Positions 52,292 to 64,000 of a stretch of 64,000 nucleotides of DNA are shown in pieces. Both the position numbers and the translations under genes were made by a program. Below the pieces are notes generated by a model that did no database searches, was not told the origin of the DNA, and saw only the letters and a program-made list of their open reading frames with translations. The stretch is from Oegoconia quadripuncta. Lineage: Eukaryota > Arthropoda > Insecta > Lepidoptera > Autostichidae. The stretch spans positions 20,399,124 through 20,463,123 of the forward strand of contig OX438741.1 of the NCBI GenBank assembly GCA_949316235.1. Reading direction: 5' to 3'. Within the stretch, counting starts at the first letter, position 1. Each line of letters starts with the position of its first letter.

Positions 52292-55200
52292 TGTTTGACC
52301 TTACAAGAAAACACTTATTAAATACTTACCTTATTTGAAGCTTACTAGTTTGAGATAGGCCCTTCCGTTTTCCGCGCATGTTTTCCCTCTTTTTCTACCT
52401 CGCTATATCTATCTCTCTCTCGCACATCCCTTCTACCCCCACCCAATTCGTTATTGTGTCGAAAACACCACGCAGAAATTATATGTAAGCTTCAAATAAG
52501 GTAAGTATTTAATAAGTGTTTTATTGTAAGGTAAAACACTGGAATTAAATCCTGACCGTTATTTGAAGCTTACTAGTTTGAGACGTGTTTGTTATCGCCT
52601 GGTGGAGGTCGCGGCATGTGAAAGACCTACACCGTGTAGATCTATCTACCATAACAATACATATATTAAATATATCGTGCTATAGGTAGGCTACAAAATT
52701 AAATAGGTTAAGGTTACTAACATGTGACTCAGAATAAAGGGATGTGCTAATAAATGTGGAGTTAATTGTATGCTGATTGAATTGTTCTTTGGAAAGTGGA
52801 AAGGAATATATTATTTTGGTGAGACAAAAAACAAAAATCCTTGATTCTGTGTCAAAAGTATATATTTATTATAAATGAGAGAGATAATGAAATGTACAAA
52901 AATTTATTATGATCTTAGGTAATTATTATCAATTAGGTGTACAGTCTAAAAACAAAAAGACTTATTTGTAACACAACTTCAATCACAAAAACAAAAGAAG
53001 TAATTATAAGCAAAAGAAAAATATGATTATATAACGTATCACAATAAGTTTAATAAATAATAAAAAATAAAAAATATGATTATGTAAAACAACGTTTAAC
53101 AATTTCTTCTTCTTATTTTTGAGGATGGCAATCAGTCAACCTCACTGTCGAGGGACATTACTGCCAGTTTCGAGTGAAAAATTTTATTTCTCTTATTTCT
53201 TCAGTTTATAAGTCAGTCTCAGCCAAAACAAGTAATTCGTCGTATACAGAGTCTAGTCACGGTTAAGTCATTCTTCAGTAAAGTGGCAGAATGCTTTACA
53301 AAAGATTTTGGCGGTTTCTTGTGGGAAACCGAAAGCTCCGTTACGCACTTTAAATTACACTTCCTGTCACCTGTATACCATCACTAACGTTTGCTGCTCA
53401 ATATTCTGCCATTATTAAGCTTCAAAAGTTAGAATGCACAAATTATAACAATTATAAAGAAAAATACAACTTCACTCGCCGAGATCCCGCCAAAAAGCCG
53501 TTTAACAACTTATCGTGCAGGATTGAACAATCTAGTGATGCTGTTGTTAGCAGAGGCTGGTATTAATTTGCGTCTGTAGAAACGGGCGAAGGTGTCACCA
53601 GAGCGCCAATTTCCTCGAGCTTTTTCGTCCATAGGATCCATATTCCATATTAGATCAATTTTTGGAAGCTACTGCGGAGCGCAGACTGCCAGGGGATGTG
53701 AATATGCAATGTGCAGGCAATCACAGTACGCGAGGCGGCTTCATTCTGACCTCTCAGGTTAACAAAAAGATTATTACATTTAGATTTTCGCCTGCCGTCC
53801 ATAAAAGAAATTGTACGTTTTACCCAGTAAACAGGATTTAAGTTTTTGACGTTATCATTAGAGAATAACTTCCTGCCTGTAATTGGAATTGTCGGTTTTT
53901 GAACCGAAAACGGGCCATAATACAATACTCTCACTATTTTCTATAAAATGATCAGGGTCCACAGATAACAGAGTTAAATCGTGCACTCGTCTGCCTGAAC
54001 ACATCAATAATAAGGTTGCTGTGTAGCTACAAATTGCAAATGGACTGTTTTCATCAACAATTCTGTTCTCCAAAAATGACGACAGAATATCAATATCCCA
54101 AATAGGTGGCTTTTGGGCTGCTACTGGCTTCTTTAGGAATATGGATTTTAAGATATGTTTTACCAGTACATGTGGACTTAGCTGTCCGGCATTTTCAGTG
54201 TTACTTAAAGTAGCAACGACAGATTTGTGTAGTTAAATAAATTATGGACAATATGCAAATCTGCTAAAAATCTAGCCACTATTGAGCCAGTAGGGTGTAA
54301 AGGATCAATTTAATGTTTCCTTGACCAAGCAAGCTACATATTCCATGCCACCTTTTAAATACCGTGCGGGTAGATGGGCGCCAGGCGGATCTTAATAGTT
54401 CTAACTGATTGTCACTCCACTCGGTTAAACACTTCGGGAAAAAAATTTAGGGAATATTTTAGAAATGTTGACCATTTGGAAAAAAAGGGAGATAGATTTG
54501 CTATAACTAAAAATTTTATAGAGGGAAAGATCATTTTAACAAAAGACAAAAATCATTCTTTTATTAAAATCTGCAGGAACTTATCGATCGGGACCGATAA
54601 ATTAGCCGCTAATTCTCGAAAATAACTTTGTCGTCAATATAATTGATGAACGGAAATAAACCGACTTAGTAAAAGGTCGACTGTTCGTGGCGGAAAACTG
54701 GACGCCAATGACGAATGGCGACCACTGAGCCTATAAGCTCAGGGCACTACCTGGTGGAAGTAGGAGACATGTTGCGAGAGAGAGATAGATAAGCGAGGTA
54801 GAAAGAGAAGGAAAACATGCGCGGAAAACGGAAGGGCCTATCTCAAACTATAGTAAGCTTCAAATAACGGTCAGGATTTAATATTGGTTGGGGGTCGATG
54901 ACATGTGATGGAATGTTGTGCTATAGCTTAAAATAAAATCGACAACTTCCCAATCAAGCAATTCTTGGTCGAAAACTGAGTACCTACAAGCTTTTAGGCG
55001 GGAACTCGGCGAGTGATGTTGCATTTTTATTTCTTGGTGCATTCTGAGTTTTGAAGTATAGTAACGGCAGAATATTGTATGGCAAAAGTCTGTAATGGTG
55101 TACAAGTGAAAGGAAGTGTAAATTAAAGTGCGACATGAAGATTCAGGTTCCCACAAGAAGCCGCCAAAATTCGTAAAGCATTCTGTCACTTTACTAAGGA
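52292..55200 (-). mobile_element. Decayed tyrosine-recombinase element with interleaved inverted repeats
   Basis: A recombinase relic lies at 53510-54420. Around it are two inverted-repeat pairs in crossed order. Pair A is 52336-52431 with 54786-54886 (TTCCGTTTTCCGCGCATGTT in one, its complement in the other), plus a partial A at 52543-52582. Pair B is 53268-53500 with 54990-55200 (ACAGAATGCTTTACNAATTT type). A separate 247-bp palindrome (52292-52538) abuts the left side. Inverted and internal complementary repeats fit DIRS-type elements, and recombinase without reverse transcriptase fits Cryptons. The outer limits are uncertain. Confidence 0.5.
53510..54420 (-). pseudogene. Tyrosine recombinase (DIRS/Crypton type), frameshifted
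   Basis: In order on the minus strand: EWSDNQLELLRSAWRPSTRT (core-binding start), HPTGSIVARFLADLHIVHNL, SPHVLVKHILKSIFLKKP, LLLMCSGRRVHDLTLL (first catalytic Arg, codon near 53985), ASRTVIA, PGSLRSAVASKN (second Arg region), then ARGNWRSGDTFARFYRRKL with the candidate nucleophile Tyr at 53578-53576, and a stop at 53512. At least four frameshifts separate these blocks, so no working protein is made. The assignment rests on motif order from family knowledge; a profile search is needed to choose DIRS or Crypton. Confidence 0.65.
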
Positions 55201-55599
55201 AGAAGACTAGGGGCTGTATTCTATGCGCTCAGATCCCTAGCATTCCAATAATGTTGGAGAAAGAAAAATAAAAAAGGAGGTCCTACATCAAACGTAATAA
55301 ATTGTTCTGAATGTACAAATAATTTAAATGTCTCTTTAAAAGGCCATATTTCAGAATGTTGCTCAAACATAGATTTGCGCTTGAGCTTTTCTAAGCTCTC
55401 TTTCTAGAGATCTAGCCGCTATAGAAGTTACATAGCTGTCCCTTTTTAACAGTCCTTAAACGGAGATCTTTGCTTGAGTAACATTCTGTAATACGGGGCA
55501 CGAGAATTAATGTTTACCACCAATTTAGCTTTGACGAATTGAAGGGCTGAAAATAATTGCATTGAACTGCCCGATCTAAATTCAAATCTTTACCTTGTG

Positions 55600-55870
55600 G
55601 GTGGACGTCCCACGCTTCACTTGCCGATTCGTGGTCTCCATTCCTGAGCCATAGTCGTCCGTGGGAGCGAGCTACAATAGTTCGAGCTATGTGCACTGTT
55701 CTCTTAACATACAGAGCTATGTTGGCGACTTTCGTTCTTCTACGGATTTCCTCATTCCTCGAATAATTTATAGTGAAACGTCGATCATCATTATCTCCAT
55801 AGCTCATTGCGTGACCTTGAGCTTTGTTATGAGGCCCATACTGAGAGATCACGTTTAAGCTGGAAGTCGT
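55600..55870 (-). pseudogene. RTE-like LINE fragment
   Basis: On the minus strand, SRNEEIRRRTKVANIALYVK and VTQ/AMS-type text preceding it match the same region as 23287-23400. Frameshifted and short. Confidence 0.65.
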
Positions 55871-56330
55871 TGGAAGCAGGCCGCTTCTGATCCATCGCTC
55901 TGGAAACCTATGGGCGAAGCCTATGTTCAGAAGTGAATGTCCTGTGGTTGATTTATTATTATGATGACCATACTATTCCGTCAAACCGTTAGTTTTAAAG
56001 TGAAATCTATTTTTACAGTCTGCAAGCCATCCTTTTCAAAGTAACTTTAAACACCAAATCAATATTGGTGGAGTAGGCTACTAAAAAATTGAAGACAGAA
56101 AAATAGTAAAATTATTAAGACAGATTTAAATAGACAAGTAACAAAAACATTGATAATAATATCGATTAAACTTTCGAGCGAGAGGCTGTCGTATTTGCTC
56201 CTTCGCTACATACATCCCTATTCACATTTGAATGTTTTATTATTATTTTTATATTTTATGGCAATCGGTCGTCTTTAATGATTTGAATGTTGGCAGCGCA
56301 CAATTTTGATTTGACAGCTATCTAAATGAC
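55871..56330 (+). promoter_or_regulatory. Upstream region of methionine aminopeptidase 1
   Basis: Should contain the transcription start. No TATA box is convincing. An ATG at 56326 opens a two-codon frame (ATG ACA TGA) overlapping the first in-frame ATG at 56331. Confidence 0.3.
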
Positions 56331-59300
56331 ATGACAAGTATGACAATGACAACTGCAACCAACCAGTCAGTCAAAGCAATAAAACGAAAAATGGCTGCGA
56401 TTGGAATGTGTGAAACTCCCGGTTGCAAATCTATAGCACAGTTACAATGTCCGACGTGTATAAAACTCGGTATTCAAGGCTCATTTTTCTGCAACCAAGA
56501 TTGTTTCAAGAAATCGTGGAAGACTCACAAAATTATCCACTCGTTGGCCAGTAAGTCGAGGCAGAACATTTTTAGGTTACTTTGCCGTTACCTTATTTGG
56601 TTACCTTGTTTGATATTGTGTAATTTTTTGTTTTAGAAGGTGAGAGTACAGATGGGTCGAACTTCGAGTATAACCCTTGGCCTTCGTACAGTTTCTCGGG
56701 GAAGTTGAGGCCCTTCCCTGCTGGGCCAAAGCGTACTGTGCCTCAAGGAATCGGCCGGCCGGACTATGCGGATCACCCCACGGGATTCCCTGTCTCTGAG
56801 AATGCCGCTAAGGGTTCCGGACAGATAAAGGTGCTCGATGATGAGGAGATGGAGGGCGTTCGTGTTGCTAGTCGTCTAGGGAGAGAGGTGCTGGATGAGG
56901 CAGCTAAGTGAGTTGTTGTTTTGTTCTGTAAATCTTTGCATTTCACTATTTTGATGAGGACATTTTTAATAAACATTGAAGACTACACTACCATGAAAAA
57001 GTTTGTAACAAAGGAGAGATTGAGGTAGACAATTTAGGCTATGCTTAACTTCTGTCCTCAAAATAGTGACTTTTACCCATAGTGTGTTGACACCAACAAA
57101 AAGTTGTCAAAGTAAAACTTCTAATCTTGAAGACATTCTAATGATTTCTGTTTCGCATGATAAGATTATTTTGTCAGTTTTAGTTTGTTATTTTGTACCT
57201 AGGTATATTTTGTTTTGTATACCCCAAAGACTTCCGTAAAATACTTGCATTTGTATTTGTTGTATTTTTAACCGCTGACAAAAACGAACAGGATGATGGG
57301 TTGACGGTGTTGTGTGTGTTTGTCCAGTGTTAGTCTGGGAGCATATCAGTAATGCATGGTCCAATTTGAGTGTAGTTTGTTAGTTGAAAACTACATTAGG
57401 GGACGTTTTTTAGCCCTGTTTCATGAATCTTGGTTAAGCTCTTTCGAAGCTTGTTTAGCTTTTAACACAGTGTTTGGAGAATTTTAATGAGATAGTCATT
57501 AGAGGGTTTCCTAGATTTACAATTTTTTTTATATATGAAAGATTAGACTTGGTTATAGTTCTTAGCTATGTTTGGTGGAAATCGGTTAGCCCATTTGGAA
57601 GATATTTAGCTTTTAACACAGTTGGTTCATATTATCTGGATTATATATTTGCTTGTTTTCTTAAGGGTTTCCTTAATTTTCAATTTATACTTATATTATT
57701 TTCTTTATTTGTGAAACATATATGGTCAAATTACAACATTACTTATTTAATGTTATATAGTAACAGATCTAGAGTTCCACCTACATTTATGTGTGAGCTC
57801 CGTAGAAAACAACTTATAATGGAATCACTTCTCAAATATTTTTTTGCATACTCAATTTCTGAAGTGTAAAGTCCAATTACTCATTCGCCTGTTGGGCCTA
57901 GGATATGGATTGCAAAAAAAACTTTGACTTTAAGTTAGAATTCAGTTTATATTACAATTAAGTTTGCTTATAGTGTAGGTGCTACTTTTACTGTATTTCA
58001 AATTACTCATTCTCTCTGAGTAAGAAAGACACATCCCTCTTTAATAGAGGAGTTTTCGTAATCATTTTGCTTCTACATGAATTCTTGCAGAGCCTGTGGT
58101 GTTGGTGTGACAACAGAAGAGATTGACCGTGTAGTACATGAGGCGTGTCTAGAGAGGGATTGTTATCCAAGTCCGCTGAACTACCACAACTTCCCTAACA
58201 GTTGCTGCACATCTGTCAATGAGGTTATCTGCCATGGGATACCAGATTTGCGTCCACTAGAGGTATTACATTTATTCATGATTTTAAGTTCTGCAGTACA
58301 TGTAAAGTGTTGTTGCGTAATTATTATTTGTTATAGCTGTTGAGTTATCAATGCATGCTTTAACACAGTTACCAATGGATGCTTTGGTGATCTGCAGAAG
58401 CAGAATGATTGTTGCGTCGAATATTTTTGTATGTGTTTCTGTAATATGCAAATAAACGCTTTATCTATCTATAATGGGATCACCAGCCTGCCTATCCAAA
58501 CGGTGATTGGGGTATATAATTCTGTAATGCAAATTGTGCCATAGGCGTGGCTTACATACATCGAGCAATGAACTTCTATATAGCATCACAAAATAATGCT
58601 GTTAATTTCTCTGTTAACATGCTGACTGGCAACAAATTATACACAGTTGTTCACTGTTTTCAACATTTTGTTTGGCAGTGTATAAAAATACATCGTTCTT
58701 TTGTATGTGTTAAACTGCTTGAAGTAAATGCCTGATACCGCCTCCGTGGCTCAATGTAAATAACATTGGGTTCACGATTCGGAGATCGCGGGTTCGATCC
58801 CTAGCGGGGTACATGTTCATGTACTAGGTTTGCTTGGTGGTAGGGCATTTTAAATGTCCATGTCTTATCTAATTCTGCCACCAATCAGCAATATTAATAG
58901 CATTGTTGTGTTCAGGGTGTCAGAGATAAGATAGCCAGTCCCCCAAATGTGTTGGGGTTTCTGGGTCAGTATGCTTCCACCTTCGTCCTCATCTTCACTT
59001 ACATCAGGTGTGATTGAGGTCAAGTACCAACCCATTGTGTATAAATTAAAATATACAATGTACATAGAAGGATGTGCTTGTAGAAAAAGCAACATTCTGG
59101 TGTAACTCTCGTTGCCATTATAGCTTAGTTTACTTTCCTCATCAGCATCACTAATCTGTGTCTCTTGAGTTTGTGGTGTTTTGTTGTTTATGAGCTTTTA
59201 TTAACATACATAACATCACGATCTTTGTTCCAAATGGAGTGGTTAGAGATATCCTACACAATGCTGTAACGCGCCAATCTATTTATGTTTTTTGGTGGAA

Positions 59301-61283
59301 AGTCCTATAGTCGCCTTCAACACACCCATGGGAAGAGACGGGTTGGTTCTATTCTATTTGAGTGCCAATACCACAAAGCCCTTTATATAAGCTTGCTCAA
59401 GACAAAGTTTAATTATATCTGTGGGTTCAATGATTATCACGAAGATATCATATTTCATGTCCAATGCTCGCACATACAAGGTTTCACTGTTGATAGACTT
59501 TGGCGTTTCTATCACTTTCACACTTATAGGCTTGTGCAAAAGTGACCAACCTATCTTGTGAGTGAGAATCGGGCCTTTGGAACGAGTTGATCACTATATC
59601 AATACATTAAATAAATTACTATTTCATTTACAGGATGGCGATATCTGTAATGTAGATGTAACAGTCTATCACCGTGGTTTCCATGGTGATCTCAATGAGA
59701 CATTCTTTGTTGGAAATGTTCCGGAGACAAGCCGCAAACTGGTACAAGTGACGTACGAGTGTCTTCAGAAGGCGATAGAGATAGTTAAGCCGGGAGAGAA
59801 GTACAGAGAAATCGGTAATGTGATACAGAAGCATGCTCAGGCCCATGGGTTCAGTGTGGTTCGGTCGTATTGCGGCCATGGGATACACAGGCTGTTCCAT
59901 ACAGCACCAAATGTGCCACATTATGCCAGTGAGTATTTTTTATTAGATGTTTACTCTCTTAGAATTAATAATAATAATTAATTAAAAGTGGTAGTTTATT
60001 GTTTTTGCATGTATATATCGGGCAAATGCGGGCGTTACTAGCGACAGGGACGGTGCCAGCCTCTGGTGGTATAGGGTAGCTCGGGAAATTGCAATATAAT
60101 ATCAAGCCAATACAGGTGAATAGGATATCAGAATGACACAAGGCCTGATAACCATGAATCTCTAAGTTAGGTGGTAATTACAGACCACTTACCCTCACAT
60201 AAATCTTAATATTAAATTATGATCATGGAACTCGAGATGCTTACTGGTGAAGAGTAAACATGCATGCCCCTCATGCCATCCAACTTGCCCCTCTCATGCA
60301 GTCTGTGGAATTCATTCAATCTAGTCTATAATTCCTCTGCTCAAATTCCATGACCAACTTCGTACAGTGAGGACGTAAGACTATGTGTCCTCTGTACTAT
60401 TTGGTATATTAATATTATGTTTTGATTCAAATGTAAAACAATCAAATTATGACATTTCCAGAAAACAAAGCCGTTGGAGTAATGAAAGTGGGCCATTGCT
60501 TTACCATAGAGCCGATGATTAACGAGGGCGGATGGCGAGATGAGCAGTGGCCGGACCACTGGACTGCCGTCACGGCCGACGGCTCACGATCTGCACAGGT
60601 GGGTGATACATGGTTTAAGTATATGAAGGTGGTGTATGGTAATGATGCTTATCAAAATAATGATCAGCTAGGGCTGTGTAGAGAGGTAAGCAGATCTATC
60701 AGTGGAACTGACATGACCCGGATCATGTCTTTATAATGGCACAGAGCAGAAGCCAGCCGTAAACAGTGTGTTCCAATTGCCGATAAAGGGTCTGCCTTCG
60801 TAATATATGTATGTTCTAACAAATCGTTTATTAGTAGTGTTGCTCTTTCGTGATGTCGAAATATTGCGTTAGTTGGTCTTGTGTTCTGTCAGAACTAGGG
60901 TGCATCGCCTAAGCGCTTGTCGACCTTCAGTATCACACTCCACATGGCCTTCTCATAACTTATATACATGCTTTCTTTCTTCTATAATCTTCTATGACTC
61001 ACGTCACCAGTCTTTTTAAGCACGTCACGCTAAGTTAGGTTATTACCTGTAGGCAATGCCTGCAATTTCTTGAAGCGGCAAACCTTAGAGCAAATAATTA
61101 GGTCAATCATAATAGATTGGCGGCTGGACACCTCCACATTTGTTATAATTATAACGTTATTTTCAATTCCAGTTTGAACAAACCCTGCTAGTAACGGAGA
61201 CTGGATGCGACATTTTAACGCAGCGCGCAACCGGCCGACCGTGGTTTATGGACCAACTCGAGAAGCTGCAGGAGACGTCTTAG
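56331..61283 (+). CDS. Metap1: Methionine aminopeptidase 1, six exons
   Basis: Cytosolic metalloprotease that removes the initiator Met from nascent proteins at the ribosome. Exons: 56331-56550, 56637-56907, 58091-58262, 59634-59928, 60462-60598, 61173-61283 (1206 bp, 401 residues). All introns are GT/AG and phases fit. The N-terminal C6H2 zinc finger uses C27, C32, C40, C43, C54, C58, H66 and H70. The catalytic fold keeps all five metal ligands: D229, D240, H303, E336 and E367, with active-site H212 and H310. These are the positions I recall for the human enzyme. The ATG at 56391 (AAAAATGGCT, MAAIG) matches the usual vertebrate start better than 56331 and would give 381 residues. Complete and apparently functional; introns 2-5 are AT-rich and intron 3 holds repeats. 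Confidence 0.97.
58360..58475 (+). repeat. LINE 3' tail in Metap1 intron 3
   Basis: Ends AAATAAACGCTTTATCTATC, like the tail at 47105-47335. In the sense orientation of the gene. Confidence 0.5.
58736..59048 (+). repeat. SINE-A copy in Metap1 intron 3, near full length
   Basis: GCCTCCGTGGCTCAATGTAA (A-box region), GCGGGTTCGATCCCTAGC (B-box region), the body, then CCCATTGTGTATAAATTAAA at the 3' end. Used here as the family reference. Confidence 0.85.
59200..59395 (+). repeat. Repeat C copy in Metap1 intron 3, partial
   Basis: ACATCACGATCTTTGTTCCA at the head and TTTTTTGGTGGAAAGTCCTA later. The middle is deleted. It ends about 240 bp before exon 4. Confidence 0.65.
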
Positions 61284-61585
61284 TGCCTTGGTAGGGTAGC
61301 TCTCCATCCGCTAAGGTTATTTTGATTTACTCGTTTATACATGTATTTTCGTTAAAGCTAACTTGCATGATGCTAGGCTCATTTCAGAACATAATACTGC
61401 AGGGTGATATCGAAGGTGTTTTTAACGGGTGGTTCTATCTTAGATATTCCTTCTAGATATCCTAGATATATTCCAATATACAGTATCACTCGAACAAAAT
61501 GTATGGAACAGCTGTTTTTTTTGAGATTCTAGATTTGGCATAAAGTTGCTATTAGTAACAGACCACCCGATAAAATTTTCGATGT

Positions 61586-61591
61586 AATAAA
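61586..61591 (+). terminator. Candidate Metap1 poly(A) signal
   Basis: First AATAAA after the stop codon, giving a 3' untranslated region of about 300-330 bases. Position alone supports it. Confidence 0.5.
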
Positions 61592-62732
61592 TATATTGTG
61601 ATTTGAAATTAGCCGACAGTTGGCGATTGTTTATTACGATTAATTCATAATTCTGAGAGTTGTGATACTTATATTATCTCAGCCTTTCGGTTTCCGCTGA
61701 CTATATCACATAGAAATTGTTTAAATCAAACTCTTGCTATAAGTTGTACAATTGAGATTGATTCATTTATACAATCAACAAAAGTAGATGTTGTCCCGAA
61801 ATTTCAAGACTGAACTGTTTGTGAAGCCCTAATACCATTCGTTGCACACAGGAAGTGTTGTATTCATGGTACACTTCCAAGTAAATAGAGCGATCAATCT
61901 TTGTACTTACATTTTACGAATAGTGCGTCTGCTATGAGATAAGGCATACGAATTACGATATCCAAAACTATGGGTAAAGCTGCTCGTTAACGATCCGAGA
62001 GAGAACGATATTTCATAATAACGAGAGTAGTTTGCGTGAACTCGTGGCAGTTTGAAACATCGGGATATCAATTAATTGTGATTGTTTTTGGTATCATTTC
62101 TTCTTTATATGGTCTGCAAGGATAATTATGAATGCCTATAATGGATACAATTTTTTGGAATGATCATAATTTATAATATGAAAATAATTTACCTTCAATT
62201 GTCTTCTATTGCCACGTCATTCATTGAACGTCCAGAATATTTTGACTTTTGTGCTTTTTCCTTTTAATGAGGTGATTATAGTTGTAATATTGCGCCCAAT
62301 GTCAAGTTAAAACTTAACAGACAATAATTAATGCACTGTAGGCCCCTCCCCTACAGTGAATAGGTTAACCAATTTTTATGACAGATTCCTTGTCAATTAA
62401 AAAGCAATAATGTTCGTTATTTCGTCAGTATCGTAGGATAAAGTTCGTATGATTTTGACAATGATCTGGATGTTTATTAACCTTTTTATTCCTGACCGAA
62501 GTATAACTTATACGAAGTTATCGGCTCTGAAAGTTTTCTGAAAATTATTCAAAACGTCAATATCTTGGACAATTGCACCGCTTTAGAGGGCAAATTGTCT
62601 TCATATTCAGTAAACTAGGAGCTCGACTAGCTCAATCTGTATAACCGTCTTTAATGATTCATTATCTCCGAAATGGTATAACCTGGCTTCAGTTCCTATA
62701 TTGTTCAAAACGCTCTCTTAATAAGTATACAT
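61592..62732. other. No gene recognised
   Basis: AT-rich, without a supported ORF or repeat. Confidence 0.35.
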
Positions 62733-62877
62733 ATTGGTGTCGATTCGGATGTACACCAACTAAATTAAAACCAGTTTTAAAGTAGTACTGTCTCTTTCTC
62801 CCTGAAACAGTACGATGCGACGGTACCACTCCAAAACTGGTTTTAGTTTAGTTGGTGTACATCCGAATCAACACCAT
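62733..62877. mobile_element. Hairpin MITE (ATTCGGATGTACACC family)
   Basis: About 145 bp. ATTGGTGTCGATTCGGATG at the left is mirrored by CATCCGAATCAACACCAT at the right. The centre is the reverse complement of the centre of 39629-39764, so the two copies lie in opposite orientation. Confidence 0.85.
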
Positions 62878-63186
62878 TGTACCATTATAGTGTTATGCTA
62901 CAAAACTAATTCTGTTTTCTTCTTATATCGCTTGGTTTGTATTTCACAGCAACTGGACTCTAATAATACGTTGAATTTGTAAATTTTTATTGTAATTGTT
63001 GCTCTTAAGTTTTTTTTTAATTGATTAACCGTGCGATTTGTATCATACAGCTTGTTTCCAAAGTGGACGAGTAATTGTCTTACTCTTTTTGTGATGGAGA
63101 ATTATCTAAAGAAACATGGCACCTTATGAATGACCGAAGGAGCCTCCCTTCACGGTCCAACTTTCTCTTGTATAGTATTATGTAGT
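62878..63186. other. No gene recognised
   Basis: Nothing identified. Confidence 0.3.
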
Positions 63187-63230
63187 ATAATGATAATCAC
63201 AGAGACTCGGGTCTCTGTGATTATCATTAT
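63187..63230. repeat. Perfect 20-bp hairpin with 4-base loop
   Basis: ATAATGATAATCACAGAGAC, loop TCGG, then its exact complement. No other copy was noticed in the window. Confidence 0.9.
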
Positions 63231-64000
63231 GTTACGGAATGCTGGCAGAAATACATAATACGTTTTCAAGTCCGATCAACTGTTATTTTAAGATGCTGAT
63301 TTTCAGATGGACAAGGGAAGCGTCACATGCCCTAATTATCGAATTTAATAAATTAAGACTGGAAACGCAACAGACTTTTCATTACAGTGAACCCAGCTTT
63401 GTTTCCATGCCTCTATAGTTCGAACTGCGATTCGAGATCTACAGGATTCCGAGGGCGTTTTTGAATTTTTTATATACTTTTGGAATTAGTCGGCAACTTT
63501 CATAGTCATAGTCATATGGTAACCTTGGTAACAGGTAGTATATGATACCAGCATTAGTTTTTAAAAAGACTGTTGTCTTTTTATTATGGAATGCACGCTA
63601 CAAGCACATGTGGCGCCCAAAAAGATCGCAGTCTTCCTGCAAGATGCAATTTTTTCTGGTATCCCAGTCACAGTGCTCGAGAACAAACCCGTCCTATAAA
63701 AAAACTAAGCAAGTTGCAATCAAGCAGTGTTGTTATTCTTATTTATCTGCAATGATCAGAATGACTTTTAAATATGAGTTTGAGAACGGAATCAACTGCC
63801 TTAGTGGATGGTAAGTAGTCTAGTTAAAAATAATGAATTGTTATGATTTACTAGGCGAAATGTTTTTTTATATTTCGTTCGGAAAATATTATAACTCCAT
63901 CACAGAATTCAGTCTAAATGTTTCTACCTATATGTTTAGAAATTGTTTTGTAAAATTATACAATGTTAGAGTGTTTGCTAATTTTACTGTAATATTAAAT
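63231..64000. other. No gene recognised
   Basis: The open frame at 63542-63814 (90 codons) shows no domain. The flanks look intergenic. Confidence 0.3.

Noticed and set aside
53510..54420. A working recombinase gene
   Set aside because: At least four frameshifts separate the motif blocks.
57474..57869. 131-codon frame in Metap1 intron 2
   Set aside because: Very AT-rich, with no domain and similarity to dispersed repeat text (TTCTTAGCTATGTTTG also near 38975 in reverse).

Overview
This 64-kb window is eukaryotic and looks like insect DNA, most likely from a moth or butterfly. The evidence is AT-rich, low-gene-density sequence; one host gene split into short exons with GT/AG introns; several families of tRNA-derived SINEs; RTE-, Jockey/CR1- and R1-like LINE relics; and many short inverted-repeat (MITE) families. 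The lepidopteran assignment rests on general resemblance to repeats of that order and was not checked by a search.

Only one host gene can be assembled with confidence: methionine aminopeptidase 1 on the + strand at 56.3-61.3 kb. It has six exons, an intact C6H2 zinc finger, all five metal ligands, and transposon debris in intron 3. Weaker host-gene candidates are a CpG-rich 5' exon plus a 48-residue ORF on the minus strand (45.4-46.4 kb), a coding-like exon at 46.7-47.0 kb, and two exon-like segments at 51.6-52.1 kb.

The rest is a mosaic of mobile elements, often nested. Region by region: 0-8 kb holds a complete mariner-superfamily transposon with an intact 353-residue transposase (2206-4325) among SINE and repeat copies; 8-22.5 kb holds LINE relics, two of them split by MITEs at nearly the same codon and one split by a pogo-like element (13629-15353); 23.4-32.4 kb is a young Ty3/gypsy LTR retrotransposon in minus orientation. 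Its 324-bp LTRs differ at one position and it has a CTAG target duplication and a 1473-codon gag-pol frame. It sits in an RTE relic, and an internally deleted copy of the mariner element sits inside it. 33-44 kb holds MITEs, an R1-like LINE tail inside an inverted-repeat element with an 8-bp target duplication, and RTE and BEL/Pao fragments. 52.3-55.2 kb is a decayed tyrosine-recombinase (DIRS/Crypton-type) element with interleaved inverted repeats. The last 3 kb hold a MITE and a perfect 20-bp hairpin.

The most interesting unit is the Ty3/gypsy element. A strong splice donor just inside the 5' LTR and a strong acceptor 3 bases before an ATG predict a 2.8-kb leader intron. That intron carries a six-copy 52-bp palindromic repeat, a GATAA microsatellite and the mariner derivative. 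The gag-pol frame has no ATG near its start and lies in the same frame as a short Arg/Ser-rich ORF, separated from it by three stop codons. The 3' non-coding region carries about eight copies of a GTCATCTCNAATGAC palindrome. Nothing here is a proven new system; these are sequence patterns that can be tested.
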